Source: Datnioides undecimradiatus (Eukaryota; Chordata; Actinopteri; Lobotiformes; Datnioididae). Taken from it: a stretch of DNA of 64,000 bases. This document shows positions 26,601 through 51,352 of the stretch, in pieces. The stretch spans positions 20,987,511 to 21,051,510 of the forward strand of contig WARS01000029.1 in NCBI GenBank assembly GCA_008933995.1, read 5' to 3'. Within the stretch, counting starts at the first letter, position 1. Every line of letters starts with the position of its first letter. The position numbers and the translations under genes are program-made. The notes under the pieces are model-generated. The model ran no database searches and was not told the DNA's origin. It saw only the letters and a program-made list of their open reading frames with translations.

Positions 26601-28742
26601 GAGAGGTTGTGTAGGCGCCATTGGCGGAGGTCCCAGCTGGTGCAGAGAGTCCATGTGTTGAAAAGGCTGCTGGGGATGACTGAAGAGACTCAGAGGAGGT
26701 TTCAACATGGCGTCTGGACCTGTTCACATCAGAGGCATTACACACAACTATTAGACATGAAATACTGATAAAATACATTTAATGCAAATAAACATGCATG
26801 CTATTTTTACTTTGAGGGACGTGCTACTATGATATAAGCAAAAACGGAACATATGTTGAGGTTTTAAGCCACGCCATGCTGATTGGACGGCCCGGACTGA
26901 AACATCCCAACAACTGGACGGGTCATCATGAAACTTTATGCAGTAAATGTTAAATCTGTACGCCACATAGAAAATCCACAAAGAACGAATCCTAATGCCT
27001 CTGATGATCTCCTGACCTTTCATCTAGTGCCCCCTTCACATTGCAATTTTCACTTATCTAGCAAAATATATGAAAATATGGCTGCAAAATGGCTTTTCCT
27101 TTGGCACCACCATATGAGCTTTGAGCCTATACAGCTATATATATGAACAGGTAGACATTAGTTCGCCCTCTGATAGATTTGATTTGAAACGAGATTCAGA
27201 AAAGGGTAAAAAAAAAAATCAAAATGTTTGATAAATGGAACCAGCAGCCCACATTGCTTATTATTACACTTGACTTCACTTTTACTGAAATCTGCAAAAG
27301 TGTTTTCAAAAATCTAAAAAAAGCAAACATTACACAACACAACACAAAACCTCCGTTTTCTGCAAATAAACATATGAGATTGGACTCTGGAAATCCTGTA
27401 AATGTACACTGATGCTAAAAGAAGGCATTTACTTCTCGGAGCCCTGCGGCAGGAACGATGTAAGGAGATGGGCAAATGGAAACACATTCTTGGACAGAGG
27501 AGCTTCACACTCCAGTGGGCTTCAGAAAGATTAGGATGAGCCTGCAGCGCCTGCAGTCACGCATGCGGGACGTTACATGCACATGCGTGTGTGCATGTGC
27601 GCACACAAACGGCGACAGTGACAATACAATCCTCAAGCCTCCCTGATCAAAAGAGATCGCAGCCTGAAGTCTGACTGTTCGAATAGGCTGATATACTGTG
27701 TGTGTGTGTGCGTGGGTGTGTGTATATGTGCAAAGCAGGCATGGTTGTGTACATTTAAAAAAAAAAAAAAAAAAAAAGTTCTGATTTGTGTGTGTTTGTT
27801 CCTGACGCTCTAATGCTCCATTTTGTGCATGTGTGCGCGTTTAGAGCTACATATATTGTCAGGTCAGTAATAGGCCAACAGCTGTGTCAAAACTCAATGT
27901 GCTGGAAGCTTTTATCTGGAATCCAATTGGACACCCAATGGCAGTGATTCATAGACCCAAAATAACAGCCCCGAGTGTTTGTGTTTCCGACCGCTGCTTG
28001 CTGTCAGCCTGTCTGTCTAGTCCAGTTGCCTGTCTGTCACCTGGCCTGGCTGACCTCAGGAGAAAGGTATGCTGGACAGGGCGCTGACCTTAGTATAGTC
28101 CTGTCAACTTCAAAATGGAACCGAAGAGTCAGCAGAGCTGTACGAGTTGCCTATAGATTAATAGGCCAATGCCATGCAGCAGCTGCATATAAGTAAATAT
28201 CAATTTCAATACTCACTGGCATTGTAAATGTCTGTTATATTCTGCTCATAAACGCTTTTACATGTGATGTTTTTGGGAGCATCTGGCACAGCAGCATCAG
28301 TTTATTCCTAATAAACAGCAGGGGGAGGGGGTTAGCTTTGGTCACTGTGTGTGAACAGTCAAAGAACAAAACAAAACCTGAAAATATTAAGAAAAGAAGA
28401 CAGAAATGTGACGGCAATGACAGCCTTAGTACCGAAGATGCATAAAAAATGAGCAAAAACATGGTTTTAATTTTAAACTAAACGAGCAAAATCAAAAGAA
28501 ATCAGTGATTGTGGCCTCTTAGAGGTTAACAGAGTCACCAGCTGTGCCTCACATGTTCATATTTTTCACCAGCGGGGGCTGATTCAGACATATTCTTGAT
28601 GTTTAACAATCCTGATTAACACCCTAAAGAATCAGATCTGACGGCCATACAGTGCACGTCCTGGATCTCGGCAGCCTCATAAGAACACTTCGGCCCTGAT
28701 TGAGAAAATCTGCACAGCGGTCCGGAAACCTCGCAGCAGCAG

Positions 28743-28792
<50 letters not shown>

Positions 28793-31700
28793 CTCATACG
28801 CACAAAGGACAGCTCACGCTCTTTGATTGATATTGTCCATTAAGCACTTCAGATAGCACACTGTGCCCCCGCACAATAGACGACCATTTAAGAACAAGTG
28901 CATTTACAGCACAAAGGTTACAATGCAAGGTAAGACTGAAGATGTTGCTGCCTCCGTATAAAGTATTCCCACTCATCCCGAGCTGTTCCTCTTCAGCTCT
29001 TGAAAAATCACTTTGCGTTAGACTACTGGCTGATATTGTTGACATAATGATGACAGCACACTATATTTCTGCATGAACACCAAATCTTACATTTCCTGCA
29101 TTTCAGACCCTCTGTTAGGCTTAACTGACCAACCTCCCAGACCTCTTTCCCTGCCATCCTGACCCGGGGCTGCACACTTCCAACGCTCCATCATTAAAAC
29201 AAACTCTTAAAGCATGGTCGCATGCTGAAACCCTTGGGGTAAAACTGTTTTAAAACCTTTATTTGCAATTAATTGCGATGACTCCTTGTGCGTGCTGACA
29301 TTTCCAGTTCCATTAATTCTGCCCTCTCTGAGAGCACTTTGGAGATGATAAAGAAAATAAATAACTAAAGCAGGATGTGTTAGCAGCTGCTTGCGTTTAT
29401 TTGCACACAGATTTGACCGACTATCTGCACTTAATTACAACCACAATAAAACTATTGTTATTTCTGTTCTGTCCTCTGTTTTTGCGTCTTATGCAGTTTA
29501 TTATGCACAGATCAATCTGCTCCCAACTTGATACCCTATTATGATCGAGATATGCACTGAGAGCAATGATTGATTGGCTCTGAGGGAAACTGGGCTAAAT
29601 CATGATGCTCTTTTGATCACGTTTGTGAGCACATTTCCTCTTTCCAGCAAGGCGGAAAACACTGTCACGACGGCCCAAAGCTGACTTAAAATCTTTATTC
29701 AGCCTAGGTGTCAGTTGGAGGAGCAAAACACCCTTATTATCAGAGAGAAAACCCAAACGCATTATTAGCTATGAGCGTGCAGATTACAAATAGTTCTTAG
29801 CCAAAACCACCCTTTCCCCCCCTTTACGATACAAGACAGGATCCTCTCACAAGGACATAATAGTGGAACGAACAGAGCAGCTTTTGATTATACCACGGCA
29901 CATAATAAGGAAAAGATTGGTGCCGACTTCAGGACGCCACCAGAGGTGTGAGAAAGCCACAATTGTGTAGTCTGGGTGTTACCTTTCCAGAGTTTTAATA
30001 TCAGCTAGATAGGCCAAGGGCAGTATTGTCCTCATCCTCAGAGACCCAGATCTAGGCCCACTAAATGCAGCCTACAGAGCTGCCTGCAGCACATGTGCTT
30101 GATCACAGCAGTGGACCTTGCTGCAAAGTCAAAAAAAAAATTACTTTTGCTTGCATTTGAGGGTTAATTTATTTATTTTTTGAGAGGACACAATCAACTT
30201 TGCAAGTCAAAATCGGGCTTATGTAATATTGCTCTGAAGCACAAGGCAGTAAGTGATCAGCACGCTTAAAAGCGCAGCAAGGCTTATGATATTTTTGGAG
30301 AGACGCTGTAGTTAAATTACCTCAGAAGTTATTTATTAGCTCAATTTCACAGCTTTTTTCTTAGCGGAACTCGTAATTTCTTGGCTTGCTGGTGTCGAAC
30401 CAAGCCATTAAGAGACAAACTCCTGACCTGGAGCCTGATCATCCCATGGCCTCCGCTGAGAATCTCTAAATAGGCCAAGTGTTCATTTTCTCTCGAGTTT
30501 TTCTCGCCATACTGTGTTGTGTCACATCAATTATGGAGCAATGAGAAGCACATGCCTCCTGCACTTATTCCATCTGCTTCACTGGGCACTGGACGAGCGC
30601 AGAAAGCAGCAAAGACCAGATACAGTACGTCTTACTGTACTACCACAGCATCCTCGTGTCCACGTTTAGCCTACATCTCTGTAGCACTAAAGGTTTAAAT
30701 GTCATCCATAGTAATTAGATGAGCTGTACTCTCCTTTACAGACTCTGAGCACTAGTCACCGAGCTACACAATAGGCTGCTATTACGGTATTGATCAGTAT
30801 TTACCCAGGAGAACGACTGGCAAAAGATACATCTAGCTTTGTTAAATGTCAGAAATTCTGCTGATTAAACTTTATAAAATTCAACTGATAATCTTAAACA
30901 GAGAGAGGCAAGCAAGTCCTCTGTTTGATAACTTATATCCAGCATATGTTTGGTATTTTAACTTATTTTTTTTTTGATTACTCATTTGCCAAAGGGACTA
31001 ACTGACTTCAATCTGGGAGTTGATGTAGTCTATGTAATTTCAACATGACAGTAGCACGACATGACATGTTTGATTGCATGAATCTTATGGATTCTGCATC
31101 ATCCGTGTATCCGCAGGACTCACGCTGGCCTCAAGTGAAGCCTGTTTTGGCAGCGACCGTGCAGGTGCGGCGAAGAAACGCTTACTGTGTAATTGCCACA
31201 TGCCACCATCAGCTGTGCGGATCAAGCAGTGCAAAGGCTGAGTGAAGGGAGCAGCAGCGACCCGGTCCCCGTCTCTGCACTTGCTCTGACAACAGATCAC
31301 TCGATTGATTGCCATACTCGATAGATGAAAGTGAGGCTCCACATTCATTCAAATTACAGCCTGACATCAAACCTTAAAAATGAGACATGGAGCTCCTCCA
31401 CAGAATGAAAGATCACAGTATCTCGACAACCTCTTTTTGCATCGCAGCATCTATAAGCTGGACAGAATGATGGCTGGGTGTACCCCTCTACATGACATGA
31501 TGATGATGATGATGATGACAGCAGCACCAGGGCAACCGGTTTCAACATCCACCTTCCTCTGTACATCTGCAAATGTCCCTGCTTAGATTTTCTCCATCCC
31601 TGCACACGTTGGCGCATAAGACTGCTGACAGTCAGAGGGGAGATCCTGTGTGGCAAGCCTCTCCTTACCTGGCAATCGGGCAAGATAATGGCTGCTGTCA

Positions 31701-31891
31701 CCGTAGCTGACAGGCGGCGAAGTGTAATTTCTGCAGTATTCTGCACTCTGGTAGTACGCTGCATCCCCGTTCTTCAGCTGCAGCGCCATCATCGCAGTCA
31801 CATCCCTTAGCCAACTTCTTCTCTCCAAAAAACCGGGCGGGCAGGCAGGATGACAGTCCCTACCACTACGCTCAGAGACTGTGGCTTCCAT
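22559..31891 (-). CDS. zmat3: Zinc finger matrin-type protein 3 (WIG-1)
   Basis: Six coding exons on the - strand: 31891-31669, 26719-25974, 25885-25745, 25341-25175, 24832-24729, 22767-22559. All phases join, giving 529 residues if the first ATG is used. ZMAT3 is a p53-induced RNA-binding protein that controls splicing and mRNA stability. Three C2H2 matrin-type fingers are visible: C305/C308/H321/H327, C388/C391/H404/H410 and C488/C491/H504/H510. Finger 1 (LYCKLCNVTLNSAQQAQAHYQ) and finger 2 (NDYCKLCDASFSSPAVAQAHYQ) are near identical to human, as is the end NPRPRQRIPRDLAMC. The human protein is about 289 residues; the excess here is a Pro-rich repeat N-terminus plus exon 1. Exon 1 joins in phase through GPDA to the ATG at 26708, so either that ATG or those at 31795/31792 could also start translation. 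The intron after exon 4 uses a GC donor. Confidence 0.93.
22916..23040. mobile_element. Dispersed fish repeat beginning AGGGCTGCAACTAA
   Basis: The start AGGGCTGCAACTAA, followed by a TTATTCACTGTTTAGTCAATAAAATGTC-type stretch and ending TTGCTTGTTTTGTCTGA, is the pattern of a very common interspersed repeat in fish genomes. It lies in ZMAT3 intron 5. The family is identified from memory, without database comparison. Confidence 0.6.
23150..23420. mobile_element. Degenerate dispersed repeat (GATGTTAGCATGCAGATATTAG type)
   Basis: The segment with GATGGTGAACATGGTTAACATT, ATGCTAACAGTGTCATTGG and GATGTTAGCATGCAGATATT matches the style of a widespread teleost interspersed repeat. Boundaries are uncertain. 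It lies in ZMAT3 intron 5. Confidence 0.5.
25173..25174 (-). other. GC 5' splice site of ZMAT3 intron 4
   Basis: The - strand donor reads AT|GCAAGT, the classical form of a U2-type GC donor. Only this junction puts exon 4 (ending ...NSVNAT) in frame with exon 5 (G GAA GGC...), making Met-Glu-Gly. The nearby GTTAAC and GTTTAA give the wrong phase. Confidence 0.75.
26300..26660 (-). repeat. Degenerate tandem repeats coding the Pro-rich N-terminus of ZMAT3
   Basis: About ten imperfect units of roughly 11-13 codons of the type LGPPPMAPTQP, such as LGPPPPIAPAQA, IGPPTMVPTQT, LGPPPMTAAHT, LRPPPITPPHS and LGPPPMAPAQP, are strung together in exon 2. Human ZMAT3 has only a short Pro-containing segment before its first finger, so this is an expansion in the fish lineage. 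Confidence 0.85.
28745..28792 (-). repeat. (GCA)16 / (CTG)16 triplet repeat
   Basis: Sixteen uninterrupted GCA units on the + strand, with a few more GCA units upstream after an AGTG interruption. It is in ZMAT3 intron 1, so the pre-mRNA would carry a CUG repeat. Confidence 0.95.
31494..31519. repeat. (GAT)n triplet run
   Basis: Short ATGATGATG-type run inside ZMAT3 intron 1, close to the first coding exon. Confidence 0.85.
31669..31891 (-). other. Candidate ZMAT3 first coding exon (N-terminal extension)
   Basis: Open frame of 74 codons plus one base, ending in a strong donor (CCAG|GTAAGG). Its phase fits the acceptor at 26719 exactly and the frame stays open up to the MLKPPL start in exon 2. 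Translation could start at MEATV (31891) or at the tandem ATGs before ALQLKNGDAAYY (31795 and 31792), the second with A at -3 and G at +4. I do not recognise this peptide from mammalian ZMAT3, whose start lies elsewhere. Confidence 0.6.
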
Positions 31892-33360
31892 CGGGGCGGA
31901 GGGGGGGGTGATCTCCAGAGGAGGGCGAAAAACAGGAAGTGAAAGTCAGCAACGACGCGTGTTATTACACAATAGCTACACACGTATACATCTCTGTTTA
32001 CACATTAAATGTCGACAAAGATGCTGCAAGTCTCGAAACTCGATTTTCTTCAAGCGTAAGCCCCGCCGAGGCTCCTCCAGCACCCCTTTCCTTGTTGGTA
32101 CAGTCCATTTCCGATGCCACCGTTGCTGATTTGCATGAGTGGCAATCATGACACATTGTATAAATATGTTACACCTCTGTGGTGCGCTTAGATCACCCGT
32201 GCGGACTATTTATGAGTCTCAGATCTGCTGGGAAAACAGCCGCGCTGGCGTTGTGATGACAATGTTGATAAGACGGGGGTAAATAAAAGAAAGTAGCTAC
32301 TACGATGGGCGAAAAGGATTTAGCCTGTAGAAAGGAAAAAGAGAGGAAAGAATCGAAAACTAAATATGCAATAGGTACAAAAGACTATTATTATTAAGCT
32401 ACAAAGTGAGCTTTGAATTATAGTTTTTTCCAACTTTATATAGGTGGCGTACATTTTGCATATTAATCCATTATTTTAGAAATGTGTGTATTATATTTGG
32501 CCATGTGACATATAACACTGCCGCATAAGCTTTTGTTTATTGTATTATTACAACGTGTATTTTCTACATCAGTGCGTTTTACATGTCACAGCACTGCCTC
32601 GGTTATGACAATAACATTTAAATGTATTTTTATTTATTTAATATAAATATTTATACTCCAGTTTGTTTACCCTTTTGTCTTTTGTGACGCTGTAAAGTGT
32701 GAATTGCCCTCTGGAGATCAATAAAGTCTCATGTTATCCTCTTATCTTATCAAATTATGGGCTACTTACTGAAAACAAAGTGTCACGCCCACAAACACCA
32801 AAACATTTGTGGTATTTTGTGGTCAGGTAATAGCACTTGAATAAAACAAAAGTACGGGCATATGCTTGTGCTGTTGGAAAGACAAGGGTTATACCACAAA
32901 TATATCACGACGGTGATTCACACAGAGCGAAACTGTGTCTATACGTGTGTGTTTGTTTGTGTGTTGGAGGAAGGGAGGAGGGCCCCAGACAGACAGCGTG
33001 GCTGCATTGCCGCAGCAAGACAACTTGTCCAGTCGACCAGCAGCTCAGCTGCTCCCAACATCCTCAGGTTGAGCCCCTTTGACTGGACACTTTGGACATA
33101 TTTTCTGTAGCTGTACATCTGAAACCCAAACAACACAAGAGGATTTATTTTCGTTGTGGAGTAACGGCTACTGTCACCGATAGCTGGCAGAGAAGCTGGC
33201 AGATAACAGGCTGCTCTGCCCGGCACCGGGAACCACCAACCGGCCGCAGGGAACTGGAGGGGTTGGCTAGCTGGAAGGCTAGCTAACGAGCGTTAGCCTG
33301 GGAGAGCCTGTCAGACCAGCATCCTCAATCACTTCTCCGCGTTGACGCCAACTCTAAAGG
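31892..33360. promoter_or_regulatory. Divergent ZMAT3/PIK3CA regulatory interval and PIK3CA leader exon
   Basis: ZMAT3 runs to the left and PIK3CA to the right from this interval. A non-coding PIK3CA exon is inferred to end at 33360, because 33361 begins a strong donor (AAAGG|GTAAGC) that pairs in the right direction with the acceptor at 36518|36519. The stretch 32980-33330 is GC-richer than its surroundings. Exact transcription starts cannot be read from sequence. Confidence 0.5.
32685..32750. mobile_element. Remnant of a retroelement 3' tail
   Basis: The text GAATTGCCCTCTGGAGATCAATAAAGT followed by TCTTATCTTATC resembles the 3' end of common fish non-LTR elements (GGGATCAATAAAGT plus short tandem tail). 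A similar fragment is at 62281-62310. Only the tail is recognisable. Confidence 0.4.
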
Positions 33361-33729
33361 GTAAGCTACTGAGCTAAACAGGCTTTATTTGCACTTTGAA
33401 GTGCATAAATGAATGGTGTTTTATGTCTGTAATATATTTTCCAACATGTTAATGACAGGCTCTGCGTTAGCCGTTAGCTAGTGAATAAGACAGCTAGCTA
33501 ACGTTAACATTCCCAAACTGCTGGGTATTTGATATTCGTGGAAAGAAAGAGCTGGTATTGATAGACTGGTTGTTAAATAATTATCCAGATAATTTTATTT
33601 ATTTGTGCAAAACTGTATCATTAAATCGTGAGCTAATAGTAGTGTGTGTCTGTTATCTCTGAACTGTCATTCCCAAACACCCAACGCTAGCTAACCCGCA
33701 GCTAGCCAGTGTGAATCGCGCTATAGATG

Positions 33730-33770
33730 CAGCGCGTGCGTGCGTGCGTGTGCGTGTGTGTGTGTGTGTG
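33730..33770. repeat. (GTGC)n(GT)n compound microsatellite
   Basis: GTGCGTGCGTGCGTGTGCGTG passing into a plain GT run, in PIK3CA intron 1. Confidence 0.9.
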
Positions 33771-34520
33771 AGATGTTGTTTGTGATTTAATTTCCTCTCC
33801 TCCCAACACATATTTCTGTGACAGCGTGAAGATGGATTGAAACATGAAGGCAGGGACTGTCCCATCATCACAATAGGAGGGCTTCTGTCTTTGGTATGTT
33901 TCAGAAATCTACTCTCTCTCCATCTCAATCCTCTGTTCACTGCCCAGCACGATCTTTCTCGTTCAATCTCTCGCTCTTTTTAATTTAATGCAATACTTAA
34001 AACTGAAAATCGATCACAGCTGCACAAGCTTTGTTGTGCCATGTGGTGCAATCAGCCAAACCCTCTGTTTACCAGAAATATATCATGTGTTGTAGGGACT
34101 GAGCACATGTTTGGTCTTGCCAACCTGTCACCTGAAGCCTTCACAACTAGTTGTGCTGTTGTGTTTCAGTATTCAAAGCAAGCTTGTGTCCAGGCCAATG
34201 TTTCCCCACTCCCCACATCCTGTGTTGTGAGGAAGCTTCCTCTTTTGTCCTAAAGTGCTTAGCTGCATCCTGATCAGGGTCACAGATCGCAGAACTGCTC
34301 AATGGGAGGTTTGTTCCAACTCAAGGTTTTCCGTTTTTGCTTGTTTTTGTGTGTATTCAGTGCTGCACTTCTTTGTGAATGAAGCTGGTTATTTTCTTTC
34401 CTCGCTAACTATCAGTTTCATGCATTTTTGTCCCAGTCACAACTCTTCGATCTAGCTGAGTGGACGTTTTTCTGTCATTTGGAAGATTAATGTCAGAATT
34501 TCTGAGGGTCGCCCAAACGC

Positions 34521-34930
34521 TTAAAGGGACAGTTCAGTTTTTTAATGTGTGGTTCTTTGAGGTACGTATCCATAGGCTGTGTATTACCTATAGAAAATGG
34601 AAACGTTAGTGCAGGAAGCTATGCAATGGACTGGTATGGATATGGTCAACGTACGCTGTATTTTGAATATTTTCAGTGCTTTACCTTGCCACCGGTCAGC
34701 ACAACTGTGCCGAGCATGGTATTACACCTCAGATCATCTATGATAGCAGCATCCTCCACCTGTTGGGTGCTCCCTCGGTGGGATCCAGAACCACCAAGGA
34801 GATTTAAACCTTACCAGTATGTCGTGGACATGCCCTGCTGTGTCCTTCTTGTTAGTCAAAGCCCAAAAACATCTCAGAAGTCCGGCGCAGGAGGGCATTG
34901 TGCCAAATGTCTTAATCACTCCATCTGATC
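34521..34930. mobile_element. Possible dispersed fish repeat (TTAAAGGGACAGTTCA start)
   Basis: The opening TTAAAGGGACAGTTCAG is typical of a repeat family seen often in teleost introns. No clear matching far end was found, so the right boundary is a guess. Confidence 0.35.
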
Positions 34931-36569
34931 AGAGACTCTGAGGCAGTGTTGTTGGTTGTCTACAGCAGATTCCTGGTAGATAGAAGCTGGAGGATATGAA
35001 AGTAATATTGAGACAAGATATCTGTGGGAAATTCAAATGATTATAATGGAAAATATTACGTGAGATATTGTTTGAATGCACCACTAGTTCCTTGGTCTGT
35101 TACATACAAACACACAAAAGTCACTGTAGTCTAGTCTTGAGTAATCAGTAATCAATTTGTATGCATGAAGGAGAAGTGTTTTATTATGTTATGTTCTTCT
35201 TAATATAGTTTGTCTTAATCTTATTGATATTTGAGGAAACAACAAGAAAGTGCATGTCAGTATAGTTCTGGTCTGAGAGGGTGTAATCTCCTAGATCATC
35301 AGTACAAGTATTAGTGTATTTGTTCAGACTATCTTGTACTCAAGTGGTATGCCAATATAGTTGAGACAGCTAATATAATCCAGACAGAGTCGTTTCCACG
35401 ACTGCCGGGGCACCCGAGTGAAGCAGAAAAGCAACATAACACAGCCTGTACAGTAATGAATGGAAGATGTATATTGGCCTGTAATGACAACAGCACTTCT
35501 TGGTGTTCTTCTGATAACGATTGCATTTCTAAGAACTGTTTATGGCCGTAAGTTGGCTCAAGGTTAAATTAAGCCATCGTGTTGTAATTCTCTTAAAAAT
35601 CCACACAAACACTTTCTTTCCCATCACTGTGTCACAATCCACAGTTGAGTCACTGTGTTTGGGAGTGTTGGACCTGAGAACCCCCCCCCCCCAATGACCC
35701 AGCTATTTCCTAGTACTCCATGACAGAGAGTTGAATGAACAAACTCATCTTGGCAACTTAGTTTGGATCATTTTTATTTTATGGGAAGCGGCGTCCACCA
35801 TTTAAATGAATGTATCTTTGATAATTACTGGAAGTTTTAGAGGAACTGGTCAGATAATTTAGACGTTTATGTCAGGAGACCACTGTGAGACCATTTAGTT
35901 ACACTGTGGGTCTTTGTGATCACTTAATGTGGGTCTAACTTAATCATTTCAGAAGAAATGCGAGTTGAATGTATAAACATGAAAGGAAAATGTCTGGACT
36001 GTAAGTGCAGCTTGTTGGTAGGATACACTATGCCAGTTCTCACATGCCATGGATATTCTGCAGTCGGACGCTGTACTTGTTTCAGTCTTGCCTCTGTGCG
36101 GTTGAATGAACATGCTTGTTCCCTTTAACTCAGTGAGCACAGCTGAGCCTCAGCCACAGCGAGTGCACGGGAGTCCAGAAGTGTTATAGCTCATATCAAG
36201 CAAAAACTCATTAAATTTGTCATTGGGAAACTTTATCGAAATGAAGAAAGTAGTTGTTTAATGGGTCACTTGATTTATGGTTTTCTTGTTTTATGGGAAG
36301 CTACATAACAAGCTGCTCAGCTGCATCTGCGCCTGTAAGGTCACCTTGAAAGAGAAGCACATGCACCTTTGAACTGTGTGTCTATTGGTCAGCCCTGCCT
36401 CTTACTAAGATACTATACAAGCAACATTCTTAGTCTAAACAGATGTATTGGGTAAACTGCAGGACCTTTAGCCCGTGCTTTACATTGTGAGGGTCAGCAA
36501 AGTGTTGTTGTCTTTCAGGCCGTGCTCTGCAGCTTAACTGTGTGACTGAGCTGGGAGACAGAGAGGAAG

Positions 36570-51352
<14,783 letters not shown>

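Larger units (their letters stand above)
26720..31668 (-). other. ZMAT3 intron 1
   Basis: A 4.9-kb intron between the candidate first coding exon and the Pro-rich exon. No further exon is supported. It includes GT-rich runs at about 27698-27730, a poly(A) run at 27758-27777 and a CAG/CTG triplet repeat at 28745-28792. Confidence 0.6.
33361..36518 (+). other. PIK3CA intron 1 (5' UTR intron)
   Basis: A 3.2-kb intron between the inferred leader exon and the first coding exon. It has a compound (CGTG)n(GT)n microsatellite at about 33730-33770 and a possible dispersed repeat starting TTAAAGGGACAGTTCAG at 34521. No coding exon is supported. Confidence 0.6.

Noticed and set aside
26101-26778. A long alternative - strand frame over the ZMAT3 Pro-rich exon
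   Set aside because: It is a product of the repetitive composition. The other frame ends in the matrin-type finger LYCKLCNVTLNSAQQAQAHYQ and joins the next exon in phase.
31045-31245. A 66-codon + strand frame and its antisense partner near 31.1-31.3 kb
   Set aside because: No splice sites, family features or conserved motifs, and it lies inside ZMAT3 intron 1.
34090-34130. A p53-like site (GCACATGTTTGGTCTTGCCA) in PIK3CA intron 1
   Set aside because: It differs from the 20-bp consensus at about three positions, and matches of this quality are common by chance. ZMAT3 being a p53 target does not raise it enough.
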